A DNA stretch of 64,000 bases from CAIWHR01 sp963726775 (GTDB lineage Bacteria; Pseudomonadota; Gammaproteobacteria; Burkholderiales; Casimicrobiaceae), in NCBI GenBank assembly GCA_963726775.1, contig CAVSDL010000015.1, forward strand, positions 124,001-188,000, written 5' to 3'. Each line of letters starts with the position of its first letter. Positions within the stretch are counted from its first letter, which is position 1. Positions 9,136 to 18,540 of this stretch are shown here, piece by piece. The notes under the pieces were generated by a model that had not been told where the DNA came from, made no database searches, and was given only the letters and a program-made list of their open reading frames with translations. Position numbers and translations under genes: made by a program.

Positions 9136-9402
9136 CAGCACGCCGACGCTGCACGCGTCGCGATTTCACGGGTGTTGCGACACGACCTCGCATCGAGGGG
9201 TCGGGTTGTGGCGCAGACCGCGTTCACCTGAGCGCCGGACTAAACGCGCCACCTGTTCCCGGCGGTGAAACCGCTGAGGTCTCTCCCGAATCGGGGCGCG
9301 ATGCACGTCCGGAATAGACCGGTTGCCCGATCTGTTGGCTGTGGCAGACAATATCGTGCATCCTGCGTGCTTGGTCGCCGCGCAGCATCCCTGGAGAGCA
9401 TC

Positions 9403-10698
9403 ATGAAGCGTTGGCTTTGTTCATGCGTGGCCGCCGCCTCGCTGCTGGCGGCATCGGCGGTGCTGGCCACGTTTCATACCTTCCAGATCGACGCCATCTA
9501 CTCGAACGCCGACGGAACGGTTCAATTCGTCGTCCTGCACGAGGCCTTCGGACTGGGCGGCCAGGAGTTCCTCACCGGTCACGCATTCCAGAGCACGCAC
9601 GCCGGCGTCACGAACACGTATGTCTTTCCCAACGACTTGCCCAGCAGCAATACGGCCGGGCGCAAGGTTCTCATCGCGACGCAGGGATTCAAGGCGTTGG
9701 GCCTCGTCACGCCGGACTACGTGATCCCCAACGCATTCCTGCGCACCGACGGCGCCACCGTCAACTACGCCGGCGTCGACCAGATGACCTATGCGTCGTT
9801 GCCCACCGACGGCGTCAACATGCTGAAGCGCAACGGCACCATCGTGACGAACAAGGCGGAGAATTTCGCCGGGGATTCCGCGTCGGTGACGACGCTGCCG
9901 CCGGCGGTGCTCAATTTCCAGGGGTTGTGGTGGAACGCGCCGGGGGCTTCCGAAGATGGCTGGGGCATCAATTTCGCGCACCAGGGCGATACGATCTTCG
10001 CGTCGTGGTTCACCTACGACGCCAGCGGCCGTGGCTGGTGGCTGGTGATGACGGCGTTGAAGACCGCCACCAATACCTACACCGGTACCCTCTACCAGAC
10101 CCACGGCCCGGCCTTCAACGCGGTGCCCTTCGCCCCCAAGTTCGTGGCCACCGCCGTCGGCACCGGAACGCTCGCCTTCAGCGACGCCAGCAACGGCACC
10201 TTCGCCTACACGGTGAACGGGACCTCGCAGACCAAGACCATCACCCGGCAAGTGTTCGGCCCGCTGCCCACCTGCACTTACGGCGCGCAGCCCAACCTCA
10301 ACGCCGCCACCAACTATCAGGACCTGTGGTGGAACGCCCCGGCGGCCTCCGAAGACGGCTGGGGCATCAACTTCACGCACCAGGGCGATACGATCTTCGC
10401 CACCTGGTTCACCTACGACCTCGATGGCACGCCGCTGTGGCTGGTAGTGACGGCGCTGAAGACCGGGCCGGGCACCTACGCCGGAACGCTGTACCGGACT
10501 ACCGGGCCGGCGTTCAATGCGGTGCCCTTCGCGCCGAAGTTCGTGGCCACCGCGGTCGGCACGGCAACCTTCACCTTTGCCGACGGTAACCACGCGAGCT
10601 TTGCTTACACGATCACCGGCATCGGCCCCACCATCGTGACGCAGACCAAGCAGATCACCCGGCAGCTCTTCTCGGCGGCCGGCACGACCTGCCAATAG
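9403..10698 (+). CDS. Secreted protein with two WWN-x-ASEDGWG repeats (paralogue B)
   Basis: 431 aa. I start it at 9403, after a GGAGAG ribosome site, because a signal peptide follows at once (residues 1-22, 'ASAVLA'). The frame is open to 9265, but that extension carries no signal. Domain order equals paralogue A: the 'TFHTFQIDAIYSNADG' N-terminal domain, then two repeats from about residue 171 and 306. The N-terminal domain has diverged and has indels, whereas the repeat part is nearly identical at DNA level to paralogue A. The 267 bp between the two genes holds no gene. Confidence 0.88.
   Translation: MKRWLCSCVAAASLLAASAVLATFHTFQIDAIYSNADGTVQFVVLHEAFGLGGQEFLTGHAFQSTHAGVTNTYVFPNDLPSSNTAGRKVLIATQGFKALGLVTPDYVIPNAFLRTDGATVNYAGVDQMTYASLPTDGVNMLKRNGTIVTNKAENFAGDSASVTTLPPAVLNFQGLWWNAPGASEDGWGINFAHQGDTIFASWFTYDASGRGWWLVMTALKTATNTYTGTLYQTHGPAFNAVPFAPKFVATAVGTGTLAFSDASNGTFAYTVNGTSQTKTITRQVFGPLPTCTYGAQPNLNAATNYQDLWWNAPAASEDGWGINFTHQGDTIFATWFTYDLDGTPLWLVVTALKTGPGTYAGTLYRTTGPAFNAVPFAPKFVATAVGTATFTFADGNHASFAYTITGIGPTIVTQTKQITRQLFSAAGTTCQ
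9913..10698 (+). repeat. 786-bp block shared with paralogue A
   Basis: Second copy of the block at 8350-9135, of equal length and without indels. It covers both repeats of paralogue B up to and including the stop codon. Confidence 0.9.
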
Positions 10699-10855
10699 CG
10701 CGAACTTGGCGAAGCGTCAGCCGGTTGCCACGCATTACCCGGTGCGACGATCGCAGGGAGCGCCGCCGCTGAACACCGGGCGGTAGCCGGCAAACGCCGA
10801 TCGCAGCGCGAAGCTGCGCCCGCGAGATCGCGCTATGTGGCCCAACCGCGCGCCG

Positions 10856-12658
10856 TCAGAACTGCTCGGCCGCGATGGCCAGCACCGACTCGCCGCCCTC
10901 GGTGATCGTTCGCGCGAGACCCGCGGCCTGCGGCATCAGGCAGTCGGCGTAATAGCGTGCGGTGTGGATCTTGGCGGTCAGGAATCGCGCGTCGCCGGTG
11001 CCGTCCTGCAGATGTTTCGCGGCGACGAGCGCGGCGCGCCCCATCTGCCAGCCGCCGGCGACGAGCCCCCATAGCTCGAGGTACGGAACCGCGCCCGCAT
11101 GCGCCGCGCGCGGATTGGCGCCATATGCCGGCACCACCCAGTCGATCGCCGTCCTGACCGCGGCCACACTTTCCTTCAGGCGGGCGCCGATCGCCTCGAG
11201 ATTCGCATCGGCGTGGCCAGCGAGCTCCGCCGCGACCTTGTCGATCTCGGTCGCAATGGCCTTTGCCACCGCGCCGCCGTCGCGCGCGGTCTTGCGTCCG
11301 ATCAGGTCGTTGGCCTGGATGCCGGTGGTGCCTTCGTAGATCGTGGTGATCCGCGCGTCGCGATAGTGCTGCGCGGCGCCGGTTTCCTCGATGAAGCCCA
11401 TCCCGCCGTGGACCTGGATGCCGAGGTAGGCGATGTCCTGCGCCATCTCGGTGATCCAGCCCTTGACGATCGGAATCATGAAATCGGAGAACGCCTGGTG
11501 CCGCTTGCGTGCGTTGACGTCCGGATGGCGGCGCGCGTTGTCCATCGCCGCCGCCGTGACGTAGGCAACGGCGCGCGCGGCCTCGACGTTGGCGCGCATC
11601 GTCATCAGCATCCGGCGGATGTCCGGATGGTCGATGATCGGGCCGGCCTTGGCGCCCTTTTCCGTGCCGATCGCCTTGCCCTGCACGCGCTCGCGCGCAT
11701 AGGCGACGGCGCGCTGGTACGCGCGCTCGGAAATTCCGACGCCTTCGAGGCCCACCGAGAAGCGCGCGAGATTCATCATGATGAACATGTACTCGAGGCC
11801 GCGGTTCTCCTCGCCGACCAGGTAGCCGGTCGCGCCGCCGTTGTCGCCGTACGCGAGCACGGCCGTCGGGCTCGCGTGAATGCCGAGCTTGTGTTCCAGC
11901 GACGCGCAGTGGACATCGTTGGGGGCGCCGAGCGAGCCGTCGTCGTTGACCATGACCTTGGGCACGACGAACAGCGACATGCCCTTCACACCTTCGGGCG
12001 CATCCGGCGTGCGCGCGAGCACGAGATGGATGATGTTCTCGGTGTAGTCCTGATCGCCCCAGGTGATGAAGATCTTCTGGCCGTGGATCTTGTAGGTGCC
12101 GTCGCCCTGCGGGACCGCCCTGGTGCGCACCGCCGCGAGGTCCGAGCCCGCCTGCGGCTCGGTCAGGTTCATCGTGCCGGTCCAGGTGCCGGCGATCATC
12201 TGCGGAACGAACTTCTTCTTCAGCGCATCGCTGCCGGCGAGCTCGATCGCCTCGATCGCGCCCTGCGTCAGCATCGGGCACAGATTGAAGGCGAGATTCG
12301 ACGCGTGCCACATTTCCTCGACCGCGGTCCCGAGCAGGCTGGGCAGTCCCTGACCGCCGAACTCCGCGGTCTTGGTGAGGCCGTTCCAGCCGTTGTCGCA
12401 GAATTGCCGGTAGGCATCCTTGAAACCCGTGGGCGTCTTCACCGTGCCGTCGTCGAGGCGTTTCGAGCCTTCGCGGTCGCCGACCGCATTGAGGGGGCAC
12501 AGCACGTTGGTCGCGAACTTGCTCGCCTCCTCGAGGATCGCCATCGCGACGTCGGGTGTCGCTTCCTCGAATCCGGGCAGCGTGCTCACCTGTTCGAGCC
12601 CGGCGAGCTCGGTCAGCACGAATTGCATTTCCGCGAGAGGGGCTTGGTAGGTGCTCAT
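10856..12658 (-). CDS. Acyl-CoA dehydrogenase, long (about 600 aa) type
   Basis: 600 aa, the length of the FadE5/DmdC-like branch with an extra C-terminal domain rather than the usual 380 aa. Visible features are the N-terminal 'YQAPLAEMQFVL' typical of this branch, the FAD/substrate segment 'MNLTEPQAGSDL', 'FITWGDQDYTENIIHLVLAR'-like middle strand, and 'YRDARITTIYEGTTGIQ', whose Glu (about residue 440) is the catalytic base. It oxidises an acyl-CoA at the alpha-beta bond and passes electrons to ETF. The two ETF subunit genes lie directly upstream on the same strand (53-bp gap), which fits a functional unit. Chain-length preference cannot be read; some members act on methylmercaptopropionyl-CoA. 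Confidence 0.92.
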   Translation of the reverse strand: MSTYQAPLAEMQFVLTELAGLEQVSTLPGFEEATPDVAMAILEEASKFATNVLCPLNAVGDREGSKRLDDGTVKTPTGFKDAYRQFCDNGWNGLTKTAEFGGQGLPSLLGTAVEEMWHASNLAFNLCPMLTQGAIEAIELAGSDALKKKFVPQMIAGTWTGTMNLTEPQAGSDLAAVRTRAVPQGDGTYKIHGQKIFITWGDQDYTENIIHLVLARTPDAPEGVKGMSLFVVPKVMVNDDGSLGAPNDVHCASLEHKLGIHASPTAVLAYGDNGGATGYLVGEENRGLEYMFIMMNLARFSVGLEGVGISERAYQRAVAYARERVQGKAIGTEKGAKAGPIIDHPDIRRMLMTMRANVEAARAVAYVTAAAMDNARRHPDVNARKRHQAFSDFMIPIVKGWITEMAQDIAYLGIQVHGGMGFIEETGAAQHYRDARITTIYEGTTGIQANDLIGRKTARDGGAVAKAIATEIDKVAAELAGHADANLEAIGARLKESVAAVRTAIDWVVPAYGANPRAAHAGAVPYLELWGLVAGGWQMGRAALVAAKHLQDGTGDARFLTAKIHTARYYADCLMPQAAGLARTITEGGESVLAIAAEQF

Positions 12659-12710
12659 ATTCGTCTCAGCTCAAAAGACGTCCAGCGCAGCAATGCCAAG
12701 CGCCGCGACG

Positions 12711-13649
12711 TCAACCCAATGCCGTCGTCAGCTCCGGGATGATCTGGAACAGGTCGCCGACGAGGCCGTAGTCCGCGATCTGGAAAATCGGCGCCTCCGG
12801 ATCCTTGTTGATCGCGACGATCACCTTGCTGTCCTTCATTCCGGCGAGATGCTGGATCGCGCCGGAGATTCCGACCGCGATGTAGAGGTCCGGCGCCACG
12901 ATCTTGCCGGTCTGCCCCACCTGGTAGTCGTTCGGCACGTAGCCCGCATCGACGGCGGCGCGCGAGGCGCCGATCGCCGCGTTGAGCTTCAGCGCCAGAG
13001 TTTCCAGCAGCTTGAAGTTCTCGCTGCTGCCAAGGCCGCGGCCGCCGGAAATGACGATTCGCGCGCTGGTGAGCTCGGGTCGATCCGACTTGGACAACTC
13101 CTGCCCGGTGACCTTGGACAGGCCGGTGTCCGGCGCGGCGGAGACCGATTCGATGGTGGCGTTGCCGCCAGTTGCGGCCGCCGCATCGAAGCCCGTCGCG
13201 CGAACGGTGATCACCTTCACCGCGTCCTTCGATTGCACTGTCGCGAAGGCACTGCCGGCGTAGATCGGGCGCACGAACGTGTCCGGCGATTCGACGGTGA
13301 TGATCTCGGAAATTTGCGCCACGTCGAGTAGCGCGGCGACGCGCGGCGCGACATTCTTACCGAAGCCGGTGGCCGGCACCAGCACGTGGCTGTAGCCGCC
13401 GGACTTGACCAATGCCACGACCGTCGCCGCGACGTTTTCGGCGACGGGAGACGCGAAGTGCGGCGCCTCGGCGTGCAGCACCTTGGCTACCCCGGCGATC
13501 TGCGCCGCGGCCTTGGCGGCCGCTCCGGCATTGTGGCCAGCGACGAGGACGTGGAGGTCGCCGCCGATCTTCTGCGCGGCGGCGACGGCGTTGAGCGTCG
13601 CGGCCTGCAGCACCGCGTTATCGTGGTCGGCGATCAGCAGGATGGCCAC
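12711..13649 (-). CDS. etfA: Electron transfer flavoprotein alpha subunit
   Basis: 312 aa from a GTG start that lies two bases after the etfB stop. The C-terminal FAD-binding half is clear: 'SGGRGLGSSENF' (about residue 200), 'VDAGYVPNDYQVGQTGK', 'GISGAIQHLAGM' and 'AINKDPEAPIF'. EtfA holds the FAD that takes electrons from acyl-CoA dehydrogenases and hands them to ETF-ubiquinone oxidoreductase. It forms an etfB-etfA-acyl-CoA dehydrogenase block. Confidence 0.97.
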   Translation of the reverse strand: MAILLIADHDNAVLQAATLNAVAAAQKIGGDLHVLVAGHNAGAAAKAAAQIAGVAKVLHAEAPHFASPVAENVAATVVALVKSGGYSHVLVPATGFGKNVAPRVAALLDVAQISEIITVESPDTFVRPIYAGSAFATVQSKDAVKVITVRATGFDAAAATGGNATIESVSAAPDTGLSKVTGQELSKSDRPELTSARIVISGGRGLGSSENFKLLETLALKLNAAIGASRAAVDAGYVPNDYQVGQTGKIVAPDLYIAVGISGAIQHLAGMKDSKVIVAINKDPEAPIFQIADYGLVGDLFQIIPELTTALG

Positions 13650-13651
13650 GT

Positions 13652-14401
13652 TCAGATCACCTTCGCTTCGTTGCGCAGCTTGTCGACGAGCTGCGCGACG
13701 TCGGCGACCTTGCCGCCACCCTGCCGCTTCGGCGGCTCGACGACCTTCAACGTGGTGAGCCGCGGCTTCACGTCGACGCCGAGCGCATCCGGCTTGATGA
13801 CTTCGAGCGGCTTCTTTTTCGCCTTCATGATGTTGGGCAGCGTCGCGTAACGCGGCTCGTTCAGGCGCAGGTCCGCGGTGATGATCAGCGGCAACGACGT
13901 CTCGATCGTTTCCAGCCCGCCGTCGACCTCGCGCTTGACCGTCGCCTTGTCGCCGGCGAGCTCGATCTTCGACGCCGACGTCGCCTGCGGCCAGCCCAGG
14001 AGCGCGGCGAGCATCTGGCCGGTCTGGTTGGCGTCGTCGTCGATCGCCTGCTTGCCGAGGATCACGACCTTCGGCTGTTCCTTGTCGACGATCGCCTTCA
14101 AGAGCTTGGCCACGGCGAGCGGCTGCAGCTCGGCGTCGGTCTCGACGAGAATTGCGCGGTCAGCGCCCAGCGCCAGCGCGGTGCGCAGCGTCTCCTGGCA
14201 GCCGGTCACGCCGCACGACACGGCGACGATCTCGGTTGCCACACCCTTCTCCTTCAAGCGTACCGCTTCCTCGACGGCGATTTCGTCGAACGGATTCATC
14301 GACATCTTGACGTTCGCCGTGTCGACCCCGCTTCCGTCCGGCTTTACGCGGACCTTGACGTTGTAATCGACGACGCGCTTGACGGAAACGAGGACTTTCA
14401 T
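13652..14401 (-). CDS. etfB: Electron transfer flavoprotein beta subunit
   Basis: 249 aa, the usual length. It starts 'MKVLVSVKRVVDYNVK' and has the EtfB signature region 'NPFDEIAVEEAVRLKEKG' and 'ALGADRAILVETD', where the AMP-binding and partner-recognition parts lie. It is the first gene of the etfB-etfA-dehydrogenase block, and the region upstream of 14401 should contain the promoter. Confidence 0.97.
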   Translation of the reverse strand: MKVLVSVKRVVDYNVKVRVKPDGSGVDTANVKMSMNPFDEIAVEEAVRLKEKGVATEIVAVSCGVTGCQETLRTALALGADRAILVETDAELQPLAVAKLLKAIVDKEQPKVVILGKQAIDDDANQTGQMLAALLGWPQATSASKIELAGDKATVKREVDGGLETIETSLPLIITADLRLNEPRYATLPNIMKAKKKPLEVIKPDALGVDVKPRLTTLKVVEPPKRQGGGKVADVAQLVDKLRNEAKVI

Positions 14402-14693
14402 GGGGATCCGCGGCCGAGCGTGGGAAAGCGGACATTATAGCGCGTCGGACGCGGCAATTCCTCACAGCGGATGGGACGCAAACGTGGGGAGTTTCCCGCC
14501 GATTCGCGTCGCGCCGCAGGCATCGCCACTCTTGGCGATTAGCCTGGGTCAACTCACAACGTGGACGAGTAATTCGCTGCGTTCGCCGAGCATCGGCGCG
14601 CGATGATTTCTATGCTGAACAGTATGCGACGCTGATTCCGGTAAGCAGATGATTCTGTTCGAATAACGTTGGGACACTACTGAGTCTGACCCT
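14402..14693. other. Intergenic region upstream of etfB, no gene seen
   Basis: About 290 bp with lower GC than its surroundings. I find no convincing gene. The etfB promoter should lie near 14402-14460. A 'GAGTCTGACCCTCT' stretch at about 14681-14697 resembles the short motifs that often flank REP-associated transposases, but it stands alone here. Confidence 0.4.
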
Positions 14694-14843
14694 CTAGATT
14701 TCCGCGTCGTCGTCATAGACATATGAGGAGACTTGATTTGTCGCTCCAATGTCGTTGTAGAGCCGATTGATGGCGTCGTAGATGCGGCGGCGGGTCCTTA
14801 CCAGTTGATCGAGCGGATCGTAAGCGTTCTTCCGGATGCGATT
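14694..14843 (-). pseudogene. RHS/YD-repeat protein fragment
   Basis: About 50 codons read as two degenerate YD repeats: 'NAYDPLDQLVRT', then 'YDAINRLYNDIG', then 'YVYDDD' before a stop. This is the typical spacing of RHS/YD-repeat proteins, which are normally over 1000 residues long. No continuation is visible on either side, so it is a remnant. It marks the edge of the accessory region next to the decayed cassette copy. Confidence 0.6.
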
Positions 14844-14895
14844 GCCGCCCGATTGGCATTCGTGGTCGGCACGCGTACCAAATCGGAATTGAGTC

Positions 14896-17471
14896 CTACG
14901 GTCCAAACACGCCAAGAATAACGGCCGGGAACGGAACCGTCTCGCCTGCGCTAGAACTTAGAATAGTCATCCTCGCGCCGTCGGCCGCGCTTGCCCCGAC
15001 TTTGGCGTCGCCATTAAACGCGCAAAATACCTGAGAATAGCCCTCAATGCCACGCAAGTTCTTCATCGGCTGTTTGCGATACTGGGGAGGTGGCTCCGGC
15101 GTGGCCGGATTTGGATCGCGGACCCCCCATACAATTTGATTCCATAGCGGCGAAACGTCGAACTGGTTCGGCGGATTGCATTCGCTTGCTTGCCGTATCA
15201 CAGCTCTGCGGTTCGCGGCGTGCATCACGATGCGTCACCGACAGCCGGCTCGTCGCGCCGCTTCCGCCATCATGAGGCGCTGCAAGAGCCGCCATCATGA
15301 CTGGCGGCAACACGGCGTCTGTCAGGTATGCAATCCGAAAGTATCGGCGTTTTGGCAGCGCGGCAACGGTGATCAGCGGTGTCCCGGTGCTCACAAAGCT
15401 CAAATTGATCGCAAGGTCGTGAGTGACAAAACAACCCGAACGAAGCGACAATCTTGGACTGGTTCCGCTGAGGCAAACAGCTGGTTTGACTTGTTTGAGC
15501 AGATTCTGGTCCTTGGCAACCTCGCTCCTCGTATAAACTACCTGTCCGATATCGATATAGTCGCTCGAATTGAAAAACGCAAAGTACGTCGGCTCCGAAA
15601 TGTCCTGGGTACCGACGGCCACGACGTCCTGCTCGGCATTGGCCGCGTCTGGACCGATGGGACCACGGTAGACAACCTGAAGGTAAAGATCGCTGGAATC
15701 AAGCGGCACGGGATGGGCAGAAAAGTCGAATGTCAATGTCTTGTTTGCACCTGCGTCCAATGACATTTGCTTCATCGGAGCCGACACCACGATCTCTTCG
15801 TAGCTGTCATCGATATCTATGCTCATGCCATCCTGACTCGTTCGGCATCCTTCTACGCTTCGGCTTTGGTTTTCGGGTGACCCATATTCACCGGTCAGGT
15901 TTGCCAGATAGCATCGTATTGCGGTGAAACTTGACGACCGCTACCAAAGTGCCGCCAAGCAAGTGTTGCGGGTAAGCACTGGCGCCTTCTGTCAACGGCG
16001 GCGTCACGTTGGTAACCGTCAGCCGGATCTTGCCAAATCCGCTCCCCCGACTGTGATCGACGATTCCGTAGACGCCATCAGCCGGTAGCGAAATCGCCAA
16101 CCGGGGATTGAAGAAGTAGTCCAGCAATCCGGCCGCGTAGGCGCTGGCGCGGGGCAACAGCAGCGCCGCGCGATCGTCGAATGTCGGAAGGTCGAGGGTA
16201 AATACGGGACCTCCAATGTCACTGCGCTGATTGCGCACCTTCCACGCATCGCTGAACATACTAACCTTCGTCATGCGGATCGTGTCCGACGACTTCGTCA
16301 GCGTGTCCTCGACGCTGCCCACCAAATACTCTTGTTTGAAGCCGCCCGAATCCGGGAGTGCCTGAGGCGTGTAGTCGGTCAAGACCGACCTAGGCCGTGG
16401 GTATGGGATATTCCACCAGTTCTTCTCTGGCGTGAAGAATCCGCGGCTGCTGTAGTCCGCGAGTCCGTTTCCCGTAAGCGTACCGGTAGTTCCCGGGCTG
16501 GTACTCCAATATCTGCTGTAGTGGCTAAAACGCGGGGTCGTGGCGTAACCACCAAATTTGAGAGCCGGCAACGTCGCGATAACGACAGTCGTTGCCGTTG
16601 GAAAGTCGGAAAAGGTAAACGTTTTCTTTGCGGTAGCTCTCGCGTCGATGTACTTCTCGTACGCTGCTGCATGCGTAGTGCCATGCGATTCGTCGCGGGT
16701 ATGTTGAGGTTGTGCCATGTCCTCGATCAAATGCACTACATCGCCCAGCGCGCGAAATGCAGTGGCCCAATACATCTTGCGCTCAAGACCGGTCTTGGCA
16801 ACTACCGAGGTCATCGCCTTGTCGTAACCGGTCAGCGCGCGCCACATCGACTCGCGCGCATCCTGTAGAGTAAAATGATTTCGCCGATTGAAGTCTTCCA
16901 GCACCGACGATGAAGCTTGCGCGAAAGGATCGACGCTCCCGCTCGCCCAGACCGGCGCTGTCGAGAAAGTATCGCCACAAAATGTGGTCAGCTTACGATT
17001 ATTGAGCGGATCGAAAAAATGATTACAAAATCGATTAAAATTGAAATATGGATCGTCGCGTGGTGGAGTTTCGTCCAAGAACACACCGGCAATTAGACCT
17101 GCGTCGTCTTCCCGTACGGCTCCGCGCATGAGCCAGCCATAAACGCGAAAAGGAATCTGCTGATCTCCCGAAGCACCTTCGACGCCAGGCATCTTGTTGT
17201 TATCCCAGTCGAAGCTTTTTGCGTCTCTTGAATATGCTGCATTGAATAGCTCACTCCGGTCGATATAGCGCGTTCCAAGCAAGGAGTAAGTAAGCGACGG
17301 AATTCCCAAGCTTGGCAATAACGCTACATCCTTCTGCAGTTGCGACTGCTGAAAGCTCGCCAGCGTCAAGCGCGCGTGTGTGGCGAGTTCGTATGCATTT
17401 GCTTGCTCGATGTAAGTACTCATCGCTAACAGAATTGCGAGGGTCCCAACGATGCTCACTCTCGTGTCCAT
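14896..17471 (-). pseudogene. Decayed copy of the PLC/P1-nuclease-like secreted protein
   Basis: It matches the intact gene at 19709-22333 from end to end but lies in three frames. Part 1 (17471 to about 15916) carries the signal peptide, 'AYELATHARL' and the metal signature 'HLIEDMAQPQH'. One extra base near 15915 (gcatCgtatt on the plus strand, absent in the intact copy) then shifts the frame. Part 2 runs to about 15200, where a net 5-bp loss shifts it again. Part 3 ends 'ILGVFGP' at 14896, like the intact copy. Restoring both positions gives a continuous match ('NLTGEYGSPEN' across the first junction). The start overlaps the stop of the small membrane gene. The truncated first part could still be translated (about 525 aa). 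Confidence 0.85.
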
Positions 17472-18115
17472 TCTGCGCGCTCCCGTTCTGATTGCCTTCT
17501 TGCAGCCTCCCAATCGCCGAACTGTAGAGCCTCCACAGGACCAAGAAAGCGATTCGCCTGTGTCCTTTCCTCGCGAGTCACCGCCACATTCTTGGCTTCT
17601 TCAGCGGCAGCGCGGTAAAGCGAACCCACTCGATCCAATTTTCGATCTCTCGGCCCACAATCAGCGGCTACTAGCATCTTTCCAATTTCATCCATGCGTT
17701 CCTTACCCAATCGCATATCCCTCGTAAGCGCCATCGGTTGCGAATATTCTTCGGCGCTCCACTGTGTAGCGTATCCCGGCTTGTAGTAGTACAGAGTTAG
17801 TACGCGATCGCCAAGCAACGGATGAAAGTTTCCGGACCAGGATGACATTAGAAACTTGCCCTGCGTGTCGCTACGCGTTACTGCCAAGTGATAACACGTT
17901 GATCTCCCCTGCGCAGGCATTGTTATGTACCCATTCCACTGCCCGAGGACAAACACACCTTCAAGCGGCTTTCCCGTCGCCGCGTCGACGACCTGCCCAT
18001 CGACAGCCTGCAATCGCCACGTCACGCCAGTGGCGACGATGACCGCGCCGATCCACGCCCATGTCCGTGGCCGCCTAAACGCCGCCGTCGCCCTCACATA
18101 CCATCGATCCGCCAT
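17456..18115 (-). CDS. Small one-helix membrane protein of the cassette (copy 1)
   Basis: 219 aa. The start is set by 'MADRWYVRATAAFRRP', identical to copy 2 at 22977; the frame is open further upstream, but only as an out-of-frame reading of the giant gene's tail. One transmembrane helix lies at about residues 19-35. Next comes 'VDGQVVDAATGKPLEGVFV' (about 38-56), the pattern of a carboxypeptidase-regulatory-like beta-sandwich, then 'DTQGKFLMSSW' and a helical C-terminal part rich in charges. It looks intact although its two neighbours in this copy are broken. It overlaps the downstream PLC/P1 gene by 16 bases. The function is unknown. Confidence 0.75.
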   Translation of the reverse strand: MADRWYVRATAAFRRPRTWAWIGAVIVATGVTWRLQAVDGQVVDAATGKPLEGVFVLGQWNGYITMPAQGRSTCYHLAVTRSDTQGKFLMSSWSGNFHPLLGDRVLTLYYYKPGYATQWSAEEYSQPMALTRDMRLGKERMDEIGKMLVAADCGPRDRKLDRVGSLYRAAAEEAKNVAVTREERTQANRFLGPVEALQFGDWEAARRQSERERAEWTRE

Positions 18116-18540
18116 ATGCCGTCTCCGTCCTGGATCACCAGCACGTTGTAGCCGTGCGTGCCGCCTGCCTTGTCGCGTCCGACCAGGATGTCCACCAGCG
18201 ACCCGATGACCGTCACCTTCCTGATCGTCCCCAGCGTCGGCACGACCGCCGGCAGGTCGGTGCCCAGGTCGGTGAAGATGCTTCGATACTACGGACGTTG
18301 GGATCCACCTGTGTCGAATGAGCCGGTGCATCGTGTTGTGGTCGACCGGGGACCATCGACTCCCGCACCGGCTTGCATTGCCGGGTAGTACGCTGGTGTA
18401 GACGCCAGATTCGGAATCCAGTCGAATTGATGTTAGCGACGCGCGTCAGCGGCAAGGCGACGTCATCGTTGGACGCCGCGAAGGGGCGCTTCACATGGCC
18501 GTTCACGGACCGTGTTGGCTGCCGGCACTCAGGAGTCAAA
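18094..18540 (-). pseudogene. Remnant of the 3' end of the giant Ig/VCBS gene
   Basis: 18094-18289 reads, on the minus strand, as the last 65 or so codons of the giant gene and is nearly identical at DNA level to 22956-23150, including the 22-base overlap with the small membrane gene. From about 18290 the match breaks. Weaker scattered matches to 23335-23470 continue up to the REP-like end at 18535 ('GGTGTAGACGCC', 'GACGTCATCGTTGGA', 'CACATGGCCG'). The rest of the giant gene is absent from this copy. Confidence 0.75.

Noticed and set aside
11099..12742. 547-codon plus-strand frame opposite the acyl-CoA dehydrogenase
   Set aside because: Antisense shadow, with Arg/His/Asp/Val-biased composition and no motifs.
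18116..18331. Longer start for the small membrane protein (291 aa)
   Set aside because: The extension is an out-of-frame reading of the duplicated giant-gene tail. The paralogue at 22977 starts at the same 'MADRWYV' position.
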